A stretch of 64,000 nt of DNA from Xiphias gladius. Its lineage: Eukaryota > Chordata > Actinopteri > Istiophoriformes > Xiphiidae. A program made the translations under genes and the position numbers. The stretch lies in contig NC_053414.1 of NCBI RefSeq assembly GCF_016859285.1, forward strand, positions 894,517 to 958,516, in the 5' to 3' direction. Within the stretch, counting starts at the first letter, position 1. Each line of letters starts with the position of its first letter. Positions 45,579 to 56,759 of this stretch are shown here, one piece after another. The notes below the pieces were generated by a model. The model was not told where the DNA came from. It did no database searches and worked only from the letters and a program-made list of their open reading frames with translations.

Positions 45579-46034
45579 GGCTGCAGAGCACAGTAGTACA
45601 CAGCAGAGTCAGTCACTGCAGCAGAGGAGATCTGCAGATCCATTTGTCTTTTATCCTCACTCACTTTAACAGACAGTCCAGGGACTGGATCCTTTAATGG
45701 TTTTCCTGTCCCTGTGTGAGAGATGAGGAACTCTGGTGGTTTTCCTGGATATTGTCGATACCAGAAGAAATTATCACTGGCAGTTGCTTCTTTGGAGTAT
45801 GTGTAGGACAGAGTAACGGTGCTGCCTTCTGAACTGAACTCTTCATTGTTGACTGGAGTCAGATCCTGAGAGTTGATGCCTAAAGGAAAAATAACTGTTA
45901 CTTGATGATGTAAAAGTCTCAGTGAACAGTTCACATTCAGATGTTATGAACTTTTGTTGTGCTGTATTATCTAACATACCTGTTAGAGTGGAGAGAAACA
46001 GCAGAGAAAATCCAGAATAATACAATGACAGCAT
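45579..46034 (-). CDS. TRAV: T-cell receptor alpha/delta V segment, family A (A6)
   Basis: Leader exon 45980-46034 (MLSLYYSGFSLLFLSTLT), V exon 45579-45879. Starts GINSQDLTP. CDR1 is SKEATASDNFF as in A2 apart from Asn, CDR2 SHTGTGKPLKDP, FR3 KVSEDKRQMDLQISS, end VYYCALQP. Cys23 is Tyr and the N-terminal Cys is Ser, as in A3. No stop; signal intact. Confidence 0.9.
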
Positions 46035-46445
46035 GTTGAATACAGGTAATGTTTCTGGTTTGTGTATTGAACTCTGCTGAATCTGGAAGTTCCTCTCTCT
46101 TCTATAGGTCAGTAACAGCTCAGCTCCTCCCTGAATCTCTCCGTCTCCTCTTAGATCTGTATTTTCACTTCTCTCTGTTACACTTCCTCCTGGTTAACAG
46201 ACTGGTAGCAGCATTTTTTTCAAGGTTTTGGTGATTTCTTTATAGTGGGATTTACAAGACGGTAGTGGGATTTATTTAAATGATAGATCACCTTTTCAGA
46301 TTATTTTCTATCATCACTGCAACTTAAGTCAGCTGATAATGAACCACATGAATTATTATTTCCAGACTACGAATTTAGCATCAGAAGTCAGCTGAGTAAC
46401 ATTTAATTTCGAGTGGTTTAATAATATCAGGGGTGAGTAAAAGGG
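46035..46445. other. Upstream region of A6
   Basis: Presumed promoter and flank matching 7935-8345. No gene. Confidence 0.45.
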
Positions 46446-46884
46446 TGTGGTGGAAATTCTGTCAACACGCTGGACACAGACTCAAACAAAGCACAGACAC
46501 TGACAGATTTGAATATTAATGTGATTATTATTGATCAGTAATAGGGTAATAAGTCGCCAAAAAAAAAAACCCGTCTTCCCGAACAGAGAGGAAAACTAAT
46601 CTGTTATAGTTTTCTAGAGAACAAAGAAACTCATTCTGGTTGGTCAGTACATATCAACGTATACTTTCCATCCAATGGTCAATTTTTCCAAACATACATT
46701 CACATGCATATGTATAGGAAATAGGAAACCATGAGCCCAACAACTCAACTTGATTAATCAACACTAGTCCAGTACAGTGTTACCATCTTTGGTCATGAAG
46801 AGACTGAGGCCTTGCTCTTCTGTTTACATTACATGTAATATGTTGTAAGCTATGTAATATGTTGGAGCTGAATCTGGGTTTAAG
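46446..46884 (-). repeat. ERV copy 3, 3' LTR
   Basis: Matches 8346-8797; closest to 20837-21272. Confidence 0.75.
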
Positions 46885-47076
46885 GGTATACATCAAACCA
46901 TTTCAAAACAATCAAAAATAAACATGCTTATCATATTTAGTTAAGGCACTAGCATTTTAAAGTCTATAATCAAGGCCTAGCATATAATCATAGAGTAATA
47001 CACTTCAGTATACATTCAAAACATAACAAAGTGAAAATGTCTTTAATACATACATAGTAAAAATATTTCATCACTG

Positions 47077-47403
47077 TTATACTCCGGTTTCATCAACCAA
47101 TATACTTTGTGCATCTGGATCCAGGTAGAGTTTCAACTGCTGGAGATAGTTTTCATCATCAGTGTCCTTACATTTAGCACCATATTGTATTGCTACAGCA
47201 GTCAATGAAGTGTTAATGAGCTTACAGATCATAGCTTTAGCACAACTCAAAAGACACATAACAACAGCATGGTTCCAATAAAAGGCTAAATTAACTGCAG
47301 TATGTTCTTCCAAGGCAACATTGGAGATTGATAACCCCCTCATAGGTGCTAGTGAGCATATCAGCACGGCCAACACCACCAACTCCAGTTTGGCCATTTC
47401 CAT
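47077..47403 (-). CDS. ERV copy 3: 108-codon secreted-type ORF in the env position
   Basis: Same reading frame and stop as in copies 1 and 2; one residue away from copy 2 and two from copy 1. Confidence 0.5.
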   Translation of the reverse strand: MEMAKLELVVLAVLICSLAPMRGLSISNVALEEHTAVNLAFYWNHAVVMCLLSCAKAMICKLINTSLTAVAIQYGAKCKDTDDENYLQQLKLYLDPDAQSILVDETGV

Positions 47404-47407
47404 CTCA

Positions 47408-50400
47408 CTACATCAATGCCTTCTTACAGTGGGACGCATGTATCCAAGTTGTTCTCTCCTTGACTTTCACCGCTGTGGGTGTGGTGAGCAGAACCTGGTA
47501 TGGGCCTCTCCAACGCGGGGAATGCCAATGGCGCCTCCTCAGGTCCTTCACCAATATCCACTCCAATGGCTGGAACGGATGGGTCGTCTGACCTTTCCCC
47601 AGGGGCGATGGCAGGGCCGCCTTCACCTGAGCAGAAATAGAAGATACAATGTGGTTGAACTGCTTTCAATAAGCTACTATGGCTTCATCGACAAAAATCT
47701 GACCTGTATGTGCTCCCTGCTTCAGATTTTGGCCTATAGCCATAACTCTGCCTCTTAGGACTTCAAGTGATGACAAACCTATGGTAGAATGATGTCTTCC
47801 CTCATATACATTAGCACCACGGGAGACCATAGACCCAATCTAATTGCGTCTCTTCCATCATCTTTGTGAGCCTGTTTTTCAGCAGTCCATTTGCTCCATT
47901 TGCTCCATTTACAGTACCTCCACTCTCTGGGTGGTAGGTGCAATGTCGTTTCAAATCAATACCTGCTCTCTCTGCCAAAAACAAGTTTGTTTTATTGTTT
48001 ATTAAAATGGGGACCATTATCTGATGACAATTTTCTGGAGTCCCCACCTTGAAATGAAATTCTGTAGCAAATGTTTAGCAGTTGATTTTGCATCTGCATG
48101 TTTACAGGGAAAGGCTTCAACCCACTTAGAGAACAAATCCACGACAACTAGACAATATTTATATCCTCTAGCTGGAGTGAGTTCAGTGAAATAGATCTTG
48201 AGATGTTGAAAGGGGCTGCTAGGTGTAGGAAATGCTGAGCGTGTCGTGTTGAGTTTCTTACATGTGTTATGTTGAGCATACACCAAACACCTCTTACAGG
48301 AGTTCTCCGCCACCGTGCCAAACCAAATTGAATCCAAGTTTTGAGCAATGAAATCAATCATACCTCCCTTTGAAATACGGTCTAGCCCATGTTAGAGCTC
48401 AGCCATGTAGGGAAAAAGTTGCTTGGGTAAACAAGGTTTATCTCTTGGGCCCCTCCAAACACTTTCTGGGTCACAACGACCATGTTTCCTCCATGCAGAC
48501 TTCTCCGCAGGGTTTGCCATGGACTTGATGTCTTTGAGGGACATGTGCGGATCAAAGAAATCAGACGGAATTGCTTCAGATTTAGCAACAGAATCAGCAA
48601 AAGCATTTCCTCTAGAGACAGCATCTACACCCCTACCATGTGCCTGGCTCTTAATAAGAGCCACCTGAGATGGAAGTAAGATGGCCTCAAGAAGGTAGTT
48701 GACAAGGTGATGATGCTGAATCGATGTACCCTACGATGTAAAGAATCCACTGTTTTTCCATAGGGTCCCCAAAATCATGAACCACCCCAAAAGCATAACG
48801 ACTATCAGTATAGATAGTAGCAGATTTTCCAGTTGCAAGAATACATACCCTTGTCAAAGCAAAAAGTTCAGTTCTGCCTGGGCAGAAAGGTGGATTGGAA
48901 GCCTTGCAGATTTCATTACGTCATGATCCATAACAATGGCATAGCCAACAGCTCCGGTTCCATCTACCCCTCTAGCCGATCCATCCACATAACAGATCAG
49001 GTCCAGCTAAGAAAGGGGTGTGGTAGAAAGATCCTTTCTGGGAGTCACTGCTTCAGTGAGTACTGCCGGACAGTCATGCGGTTCCCCATCTTCCTCAGTT
49101 GGAAGAAGAGTGGCAGGATTCAAACCATTACACCTTTGCAGGGTGATGTGTGGCAAGTTCAGGATATTGTAGTAATGAAGAGTGGAAGCGGGGGTAAAAT
49201 GAGTTGTTTTGGCGTGAGAAAGGATGGCAGCTACAGCATGTGGAACCAAGACAGTCAGCGGTCTATAAGCTACCAAGGAAGACGAAACCTTCACTGCCGC
49301 TGCAGCCGCAGCCACTGCTCTAGAACAAGGTGGAAGACCTCTCGCAACAGGCGAAAGTCTTTGAGAGTAGTAAGCTACCGGCCCGAACTTGTCAGCGTGT
49401 TTCTGGAGCAAGACAGTGCTGTAGAATCCATTGTTTTCATCACCTGCTAAAGTAAAATCTTTTGACATATCAGGAATGCCTAAAGTCAGAGCAGAAGCCA
49501 ACGCTTCCTTCAGTTTCACAAAGGAGCCAGTATCATCAGGAGTCCAAGTTAGAGTCACGTGCAGTCAGGCCATTCGCATGCCCCATGTCAGAAAGTGGTT
49601 GAGCCAATTTAGCATAACCAGCGATCCACTGTCTACAGTAGCCTGTACATGCTAAAAAGGACAGCACCTGCTTTTTTGTCACAGGTTTTGGCCTTGACAA
49701 CACCTCTTGGATTCTGTCTTCGCCAATTGTTGGTTTGTTTTGTGAGATCTCATGTCCTAGGTAGTCTACTTGTTGTTTCTCCAATTGGAGTTTTTCTAGC
49801 GATGCTTTTTGCCCCTTTGTAGCCACATATTTCAATAGGGCATTTGTATCGGCGATACAATTTTCTACAGATGTACAACACACCAGAAGATCATCAACGT
49901 ACTGAGTCACTTTACTCCCTCTAGGGAGTACAAAACCTGCCAAATTTCCCTCAAAGCGATTGATTAAATCGTTGGCGATTGCTAATAGCCTTGTGGACAC
50001 GAAGTCCACTCGTACTTTTTACCTTTAAAGGTAAGGGTGAACCAGTATTGTGATTCTGGTTCACCTGGAATGCTAAAAAATGCATTAGCCAAATCTATCA
50101 CAGTGAATCACTTTGCATCACCAGGAACAGAAGACAAAATTGTGGCTGGATTCGGTACAACCGGTGCTCGAGCAGACAAAGCCTCATTTACAGCACGCAA
50201 AGCATGAACAGGTCGCCAGGATTTGCCATCAGCTTTTTTAATTGGAAGAAGTGTAGTGTTACATGGAGGGGTTGGGGCTGGAACAATAATTTTATCCCTT
50301 AGGAGTTGCTCAATGATGGGAGTCATGCCCTCTTCTGCATCAGGCCTCAGGGGATGCTGTTGCTTTTTGGGCCTAAAATCCTCTAGACACAAAGAAACAA

Positions 50401-50460
50401 AGGCTTTTACACTTTCACACACACACTCATCATCCAGTTCAACAGCACACAAGCTTTTAA
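47408..50460 (-). pseudogene. ERV copy 3: broken pol with RT active site
   Basis: RT N-terminal part at 50108-50452 (WRPVHALRAVNEA). RT palm and thumb at 49536-50009 with the YVDD box and the YLGHEI motif. Then connection (49007-49558), RNase H region, integrase zinc and core (48017-48361 and 48392-48664) and the integrase C-terminus (47408-47626). Frameshifts lie near 50010-50105, 48770, 48390, 48035 and 47815. The first integrase Asp position is Tyr (KIYFTEL), as in the other copies. Confidence 0.87.
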
Positions 50461-51175
50461 AAGGAGGCCTTCACACACACCCACCCCAGACTGTCTGTCA
50501 CATACACAGAGGTGAAAAAGAAATATTCCCCGAAAATTCGGATACAGTTAAAATATCACTTACCCAAGAGAAATCATACACTCATTTAATCAAGCACTCA
50601 TTTAATTCTGAGATGTTAGTGAGGACTAGCCCCTCCGGACAGAGAAAGAACCTGTTCTTTAAACGAGGGCTAGTGCCTCACCCTGATCAAGGAAGCTATG
50701 AGTGCCCAGACTCACTCAGCGCTTTTATCAAAAAGCTTTTCGAACTGATCCGGAGGCAACAGGAGACCTGTTCCTCTTCAGGCGAAATCCCACTCCGATC
50801 TCCCTGTTTTTGATGCACTTTTAAGGGCAAGAGACCATCTCTCCGCCAGGCAAATTTCTTCGGCGAAACTCCCTCTCCAAGCTTGGAGTCAAAACAAACA
50901 AAAATCTTCAATCCCAATCAGTGCAGGCGTTTAGACAAACATATGCAGTTTTAGAAACAGAAACGGTGACCGGCTGTAATTTCCACAAAAATTAACATGC
51001 CAATTTAGTTCCTATAATCCACCAAAAAGAAAAGCCCCTAACACCATTCTGCGACCTGAGAAAACGTCCTAGGCGTCTCAGAAAAGATTAGAGGGTTCTC
51101 AACCAGGTTTTTGTAAAGCTGCCCCGGCCGGGAAGGGGAGGTCATACCTCTCTGGACGCAGGCAGAGGGGCAGCT
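50461..51175 (-). other. ERV leader/gag-region remnant
   Basis: Lies between the RT start and the primer-binding site, where gag and protease belong, but is only about 700 bp. No capsid or zinc-knuckle motif is readable, so most of gag and all of protease are deleted or decayed. Confidence 0.5.
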
Positions 51176-51193
51176 ATCTCGGTGGGACCTTCA
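51176..51193 (-). other. ERV primer-binding site, tRNA-Gln type
   Basis: The minus strand reads TGAAGGTCCCACCGAGAT. The complement of the 3' end of a vertebrate tRNA-Gln is TGGAGGTCCCACCGAGAT, recalled from general knowledge: 17 of 18 match. It sits 4 bases after the LTR end, as expected. Confidence 0.75.
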
Positions 51194-51197
51194 ATAA

Positions 51198-51418
51198 TGT
51201 GGTGGAAATTCTGTCAACACTCTGGACACAGGGTCAAATAAAGCACAGACACTGACAGATTTGAATATTAATGTGATTATTATTGATCAATAAAAGGAGA
51301 CAGCAACTTACACAAGTCAGCAAAACACCCCTGTCTCCCTGAACAGAGAGCAAAACTAATCTGTTGTAGTTTTCTAGAAAGCAAAGAAACTCATTCTGGT
51401 TGGTCAGTACATAACATA
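51198..51418 (-). repeat. ERV copy 3, 5' LTR fragment (inner half)
   Basis: Matches 8346-8570. It breaks off at the Tc1 terminal repeat. Together with 12585-12806 it accounts for a whole LTR. Confidence 0.82.
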
Positions 51419-51420
51419 TA

Positions 51421-52560
51421 CAGCTCTGGAAAAAATTGAGAGACCACTGCAAAATTATCACTTTCTCTGATTTCACTATTTATAGGTATGTGTTTGAGTT
51501 AAATGAACATTTTTGTTTTATTCTATAAACTACTGACAACATTTCTCCCAAATTCCAGATAAAAATATTGTCCTCTAGAGCATTCATTTGCAGAAAATGA
51601 AAAAATGGCAAATGGCCAAAATAACAAAAAAGATGCAGTGCTTTGGGACCTCAAATAATGCAAAGAAAACAAGTTCATATTCATTTTTCCACAACGCAAT
51701 ACTAATGTTTTAACTAAGGAAGAGTTCAGAAATCAATATTTGGTGGAATAACCCTGATTTTCAATCACAGCTTTCATACGTCTTGGCATGTTCTCCACCA
51801 GTCTTTCACATTGCTGTTGGGTGACTTTGTGCCACTCCTGGTGCAAAAATTCAAGCAGCTCAGCTTTGTTTAATGGCTTGTGACCATTCATCTTCCTCTT
51901 GATCACATTCCAGAGGTTTTTCATGGGGTTCAGGTTTGGAGATTGGGCTGACCATGACAGGGTCTTGATCTGGTGGTCCTTCATCCACACCTTGATTGAC
52001 CTAGCTGTGTGGCATGGAGCGTTGTCCTGCTGGAAAAAAAACAATCCTCAGAGTTGGGGAACATTGTCAGAGCAGGAGGAGGCAAGTTTTCTTCCAGGAT
52101 AACCTTGTACGTGGCTTGATTCCTGCGTCCTTCGCAAAGAAGCATCTGCCTGATTCCAGCCTTGCTGAAGCACCCCCAGATCATCACCGATCCTCCACCA
52201 AATTTCACAGTGGGTGCGAGACACTGTGGCTTGTAGGCCTCTCCAGGTCTCCGTCTCACCTTTAGACGACCAAGTGTTGGGCAAAGCTGAAAATTGGACT
52301 CATCAGAGAAGATAACCTTACTCCAGTCCTCTATGGTCCAATCCTTATGGCCTTTTGCAAACCTCAGCTTGGCTCTTCTTTGCTTCTCAGTGATGAAGGA
52401 CTTTTTTCTAGCTTTACACGACTTGAGCCCTGCCCCAGGAGCCTGTTTCGAACCGTTCTCGCCGTGCACTTCACCCCAGCTGCCATTTGCCATTATTTTT
52501 GTAGGTCACTTGATGTCATCCTACGGTTGCTGAGGTACTGATCACCTAATCAGTACCTCA
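51421..52560 (-). mobile_element. Tc1/mariner transposon in ERV copy 3 LTR, right end lost
   Basis: The left terminal repeat is intact (TA then CAGCTCTGGAAAAAATTGAG from 51421), unlike copies 1 and 2. Transposase pieces at 51981-52493 and 51733-52044 are separated by the same frameshift and carry NPMKNLW. Homology ends at 52560, where module S sequence begins, so the right repeat and the rest of the LTR are gone. Confidence 0.88.
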
Positions 52561-54060
52561 ACTCAACCGTGTGGTACACCACCAGACGTTACAAACAGAG
52601 CGGACAGAAAAACTCTTATACCAAAGTTGAGAAATTAAATCAATCAAGATGTGAAGCTGTGAAGCTCCAACCAGTTTATGAAGAAGCTTGATTCAAATTG
52701 TGTGATCTGTCACTTGTGGAGTTCAAACTGAGAAGGATCAGTTGATTTTACATATTATTGCTTCAAACAACCACAAATTCCACATAGCGTGTGTCCAAAG
52801 ATTTTCAGGTATTCACCTGACATTCTTATCCAGAACAGCTCCTGAGAAGCTTGAACGTCTGTTTTGTATTAACACAGAAACAGTTTGTCTCTTCCTGCAT
52901 TAGTCATAGTTTGGTTCCTCTCTAAATCTGTTTCTTCATGAACTCATAGCTCAACAAAAGGGAGCTAATTGGTCTTAATCTTTTACTCACTGATAAAAGT
53001 GAAAACTTTAACCATGGGATGTGATTCCAAGTCAATAGGTTTGCATGGCAGCAGATAGATTACATGTTCATTTAAGTCCTTGGAAATCCATAACATTGTG
53101 TTTCATTAGTGTGAAAAAAATGTAATCCACTGTCATGGAGGAAGAAACGATGGCTGTATTTCCAGTGCACAACAGTTTTTTGTGAAACATCTATATAGGA
53201 TTACAATTTTTCTCCGATTTACAATTTTCAGCGTCTTTCTACTGGTTCCAAAAATTCATTGTTGCACTTTGATCCCCAGAAACATCTTTATTCAGCTGAT
53301 ACTTTTATCCAAAAAAGTTCATAACATGGAGCTTGAACATGTAAACATGTGAATCTGTTTTTTATTGTTAAAGTTTGCTACTTTTCTTTAACGCTGTCAC
53401 TTTTATTCCTCTGGAACTCTTTTCCTGTCTTTACTCACAGCTCCAACAAATGGTGTGTTTTTACTGCTCTAATATTGATATTGATCAAACTACATAATTT
53501 ATTCAGGTAATAAAAAGCCAATATCTTAACACAAATTAACTACTGATGGTTTTTTCTTACCTTTACATACATACATTTACAATAAATAGTGATACAAATA
53601 GAAAGTCTAACAGTAAATTCGGCACACTATTATGTATGGTAACCACATTGTTTAGATATTAAAAGAATTTTACTCAACTATATTGTTTTCATTGTTTGAG
53701 TTTAATTGTTGTTTTAATCATATTTGTTCAGTTGGGCAGTATCACAAAGAAATAAACCTAGAAAAATGAATCTGAGGTTCGTTACAAGTCAGAGGATCTG
53801 CTGTTACACTTAGTTATGATGACTCATTGATTAAATGTATAATATCCCACAAAACCTCAGTCTGTTAGAGTTTGTGTCCTATGAAACAAAACTTTCCCCC
53901 ATTCTAAGCCTTTGTCTTTAATTCTTCATTTTCTGGAGGAAGGGGGGATCTGCAGAAACTTCACCTGAATGAATCTGTAGAGAAACAACTGTCTGAAGAG
54001 TCAAAAAGTTTCAAAAACTTCTTCTGTTTAATCACCAGCACAAAGAATCTAGACTGGATC
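52561..54060. repeat. Module S3, truncated, with no A gene
   Basis: Starts inside the RT scrap (CTCAACCGTGTGGTACACC) and then follows 14535-16020 closely. The family A gene expected on its left is missing; Tc1 sequence is joined instead. No gene. Confidence 0.72.
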
Positions 54061-55134
54061 ATAAGAAACCAGTGAAGTTTAACAGTGTGTGACTCCCTCT
54101 AGGGGATGTTGTTGAGTATTCTGTTGTCTTTGCTCCAAAGGTTTTTGTACAGAGTTCTGGTGTTTCCTGATGTTTTTAAAAATAATATGATGCAAAGGAA
54201 TCATGTTAATAGAAAATGAGAGGACCCAGGATTGTACCCTGTGTTACCCCACAAGAAATCACATCCTGAGAAAATAACAGAGAAACTTCTTTTAGAAAGA
54301 TGAGAATTAAATCCATTGACACAGTCCTCCCATAAAAGACAACCATATAAGTCGTCTGTGCAGCAGCTTATTATGACCTATAGTTGTGTTTTATCGATAG
54401 GCGACCTCTTGTGGTGGTACTAATTATAATTGGAGCAGAAGAGGAAGTCAGCTGACGCTGCATAAAGAGTGACAAAGTCCACATAGGGAAGAGGTTTAGG
54501 TGTAAGGATGGGTCCACAATCTTAACTGCGTGGTTATTATTGTGACCATGATGACAAAGGTGCGGTACACCTGCCGCTGCAGGAACACTCTTTAATGAGA
54601 CGCTGCTATGGTTCAAAAGGGGACCAAAAACCTATATGGTCGCTTTGGCTTGAGGACTTGTTAAATCCATCAAAACAAGAGGAAGCTGCTGATGTGATCT
54701 ATCAGCAGCTTTGATCTATGAAATATTTAATGTGACCGTACACATATAAAGATGACCTAAATATGATTATTTCAATTGTCAAATATTAGTATTTTTCAAT
54801 TGTTTATTCATATTTAAAATTGTTTTTCATTTCAGCAGTTGTGAATATGTTAGAAATTCACAAAAATATTCTCCCTACACAGATGAATTTGAGCTCTATT
54901 AGATGTCAGAGTATTAACTATTATACTCAGTTATTAATAATAAGCCACAAAACATTATTATCATCAGAGTTTATATCGTATGAAACAAATTTTTTATCTT
55001 TAATTCTTCATTTTCTGTTGTTTTTATCACCAGTACATAGAATCTAGACTGGATCATAAGAAACCAGTGAAGTTTAACAGTGTGTGTCTCCCTCTAGTGG
55101 AGGTTGTGGAGTATTCTGTTGTCTTTGCTCCAAA
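54061..55134. repeat. Module R4: V-less signal relic and downstream flank of D2
   Basis: Copy of 16021-17090; orphan signal 54140-54169, RT scrap 54170-54285, 81-codon ORF 54371-54616. Confidence 0.75.
54140..54169 (-). other. Orphan RSS (nonamer and truncated spacer)
   Basis: Same breakpoint as 16125. Confidence 0.8.
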
Positions 55135-55172
55135 GGTTTTTGTACAGAGTTCTGGTGTTTCCTGTCACTGTG
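55135..55172 (-). other. RSS of D2, 22-bp spacer
   Basis: Heptamer 55166-55172, nonamer 55135-55143. Confidence 0.93.
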
Positions 55173-55768
55173 GGCTGCACAGCACAGTAGTACACAGAAG
55201 AGTCAGACAGCTGAAGCTTCTGGATCTTCAGAGGAAATGATGTCTTGTTGAGTTCAGCATTAAATCTGTCTTTTGGGAACTCTTCAGCATTTTGTACTGT
55301 TTTTGAGAAACATTTCAACATGAACTTTGGGAAGTCATTTGCTTCTTGTTTGTACCAGAACAGATTGGGTCCCGGGTAACTGGTCTCAAATGTACAACCG
55401 AGTGTAACTGTCTCTCCTTCAGTAGCAATGACATCTCCTGTTGGCTGGATCACTCTGTCTTCTCCTTTACACTCTGGGGAAGAACAGAACATGCAGAGGA
55501 AGAGACGAATCAGTGAAGATGATTGATTAAAGGAGAACAATCAGTGGTTTAAACAGTTACCTGCCCAGAGAGTCAGACACACAAAGTGCTTTTACAAGGT
55601 TACAAATGTCGGCAGAAATGATCTGCTCTGATTTTCTGTATAATAAACATTAAAAGCACTGACTCTACAGCTCAGTAACATGTTGAAGTGTTTTCAGAGG
55701 AAACGTTTTGTTCTTTCCATCTTACCAAAGAAAAGAGCAGCGAGAATAATCCACAGCCAATGTTCCAT
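55173..55768 (-). CDS. TRAV: T-cell receptor alpha/delta V segment, family D (D2)
   Basis: Leader exon 55726-55768 ([14 protein letters not shown]), V exon 55173-55473. Same as D1 except CDR1 (TSYPGPN for TSGTGTY), FR3 ([14 protein letters not shown]) and the end VYYCAVQP. Cys23, Trp41 and Cys104 are present; open and with a perfect signal. Confidence 0.92.
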
Positions 55769-55989
55769 CTCTACAACAAGGTTTAAATCAGCAGGAGAAA
55801 CTAGCTGATGTTCAACATTCAGTCTGAGAATTGTTCTCTTCACAGCAGCAGTTATTATTGACAGAATGGTTGAACGCAGTGCAGCAGTAGTGCACCGCCT
55901 CCTGGATAATGTCGCCCTCTAGTGGAGGTAAAAAGCTGCGTTCCACCGTGGAAAAAAGGCTTCCAGCAGCTTGTCAGTGTGTCAGCTTG

Positions 55990-56027
55990 TGTTTTTGTAC
56001 AGAGACTGTGGGTTTGCTGTCACTGTG
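55990..56027 (-). other. RSS of psi-A7, diverged
   Basis: Heptamer CACAGTG 56021-56027, nonamer ACAAAAACA 55990-55998, spacer 22, identical to that of psi-A4. Confidence 0.85.
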
Positions 56028-56301
56028 GGCTTCACAGCAGAGTCAGTCACTGCAGCAGAGGAGATGTTCATGTTGATTTGGTTTTTCTCCACTTTAATCT
56101 TCAGTCCAGGGACTGAAGCAGTTCCCACTGTTCCTCAAGCAGAGTGAGAGATGAGGAACTCTGGTGGTTTTTCTAGATATTGTCGATACCAGAAGAAGTA
56201 AGCAGCAGCAGCTTTGGAGTATGTGTAGGACAGAGTAACAGTGCTGCCTTCTGAACTGAACTCTTCATTGTTGACTGGAGTCAGATCTTCACAGCTGACG
56301 C
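56028..56301 (-). pseudogene. TRAV: T-cell receptor V pseudogene, family A (psi-A7), V exon without leader
   Basis: Carries the two lesions of psi-A4: a stop after LISHSA near 56136 and loss of the YYCAV codons near 56038. In addition no family A leader exon lies upstream. FR1 starts GVSCEDLTP, like psi-A0. Confidence 0.92.
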
Positions 56302-56759
56302 CTAAAGGAAGAGATGACTCTGTAACTTTATGATCAAACAGTTAAATCAGTGGAACTCTGTCAATGTTAAATATCTCACCTACATCTTATTGTGACCAGA
56401 AACAAAGTCACAAACAGACTGTAGGTTGTGGCGATCAGCCAAATTATAACCACTGATGGGTTTATATTAATGACTGCACCATGTAAAAATGCTATTCTGG
56501 AAACAATAGTTGTAATGATGACTTGAAAGTCTTGTAATTTTTGCTGTTTGTGTTTGTCTGGCACAGTTATAAGACTAAATTATAGATTGCATTATTATGT
56601 CAACATAATAATCAGTGTGAGGATTTTGGCCAAGGCCTGAGTCACGTTGATAATGGGTTTTTATTCACCCACCTCCACACCCCACCAGTCCTGTCAACCA
56701 GTGATATGGCTCTGATTTACCTGCTTTCAGAGTGTCCAGCCCCGTTACCTTCCTTTATG
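56302..56759. other. Flank of psi-A7
   Basis: Copy of 132-589, with the 62-codon ORF at 56376-56564. Confidence 0.4.

Larger units (their letters stand above)
46446..51418 (-). mobile_element. Endogenous retrovirus copy 3, least deleted
   Basis: Keeps the region lost from copies 1 and 2: the RT N-terminus and active site, a gag/leader remnant, the primer-binding site, and the R/U5 side of the 5' LTR up to the Tc1 insertion point. The pol blocks are still frameshifted, env is reduced to the 108-codon ORF, and the outer part of the 5' LTR is missing because Tc1 is truncated at 52560. Confidence 0.85.
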
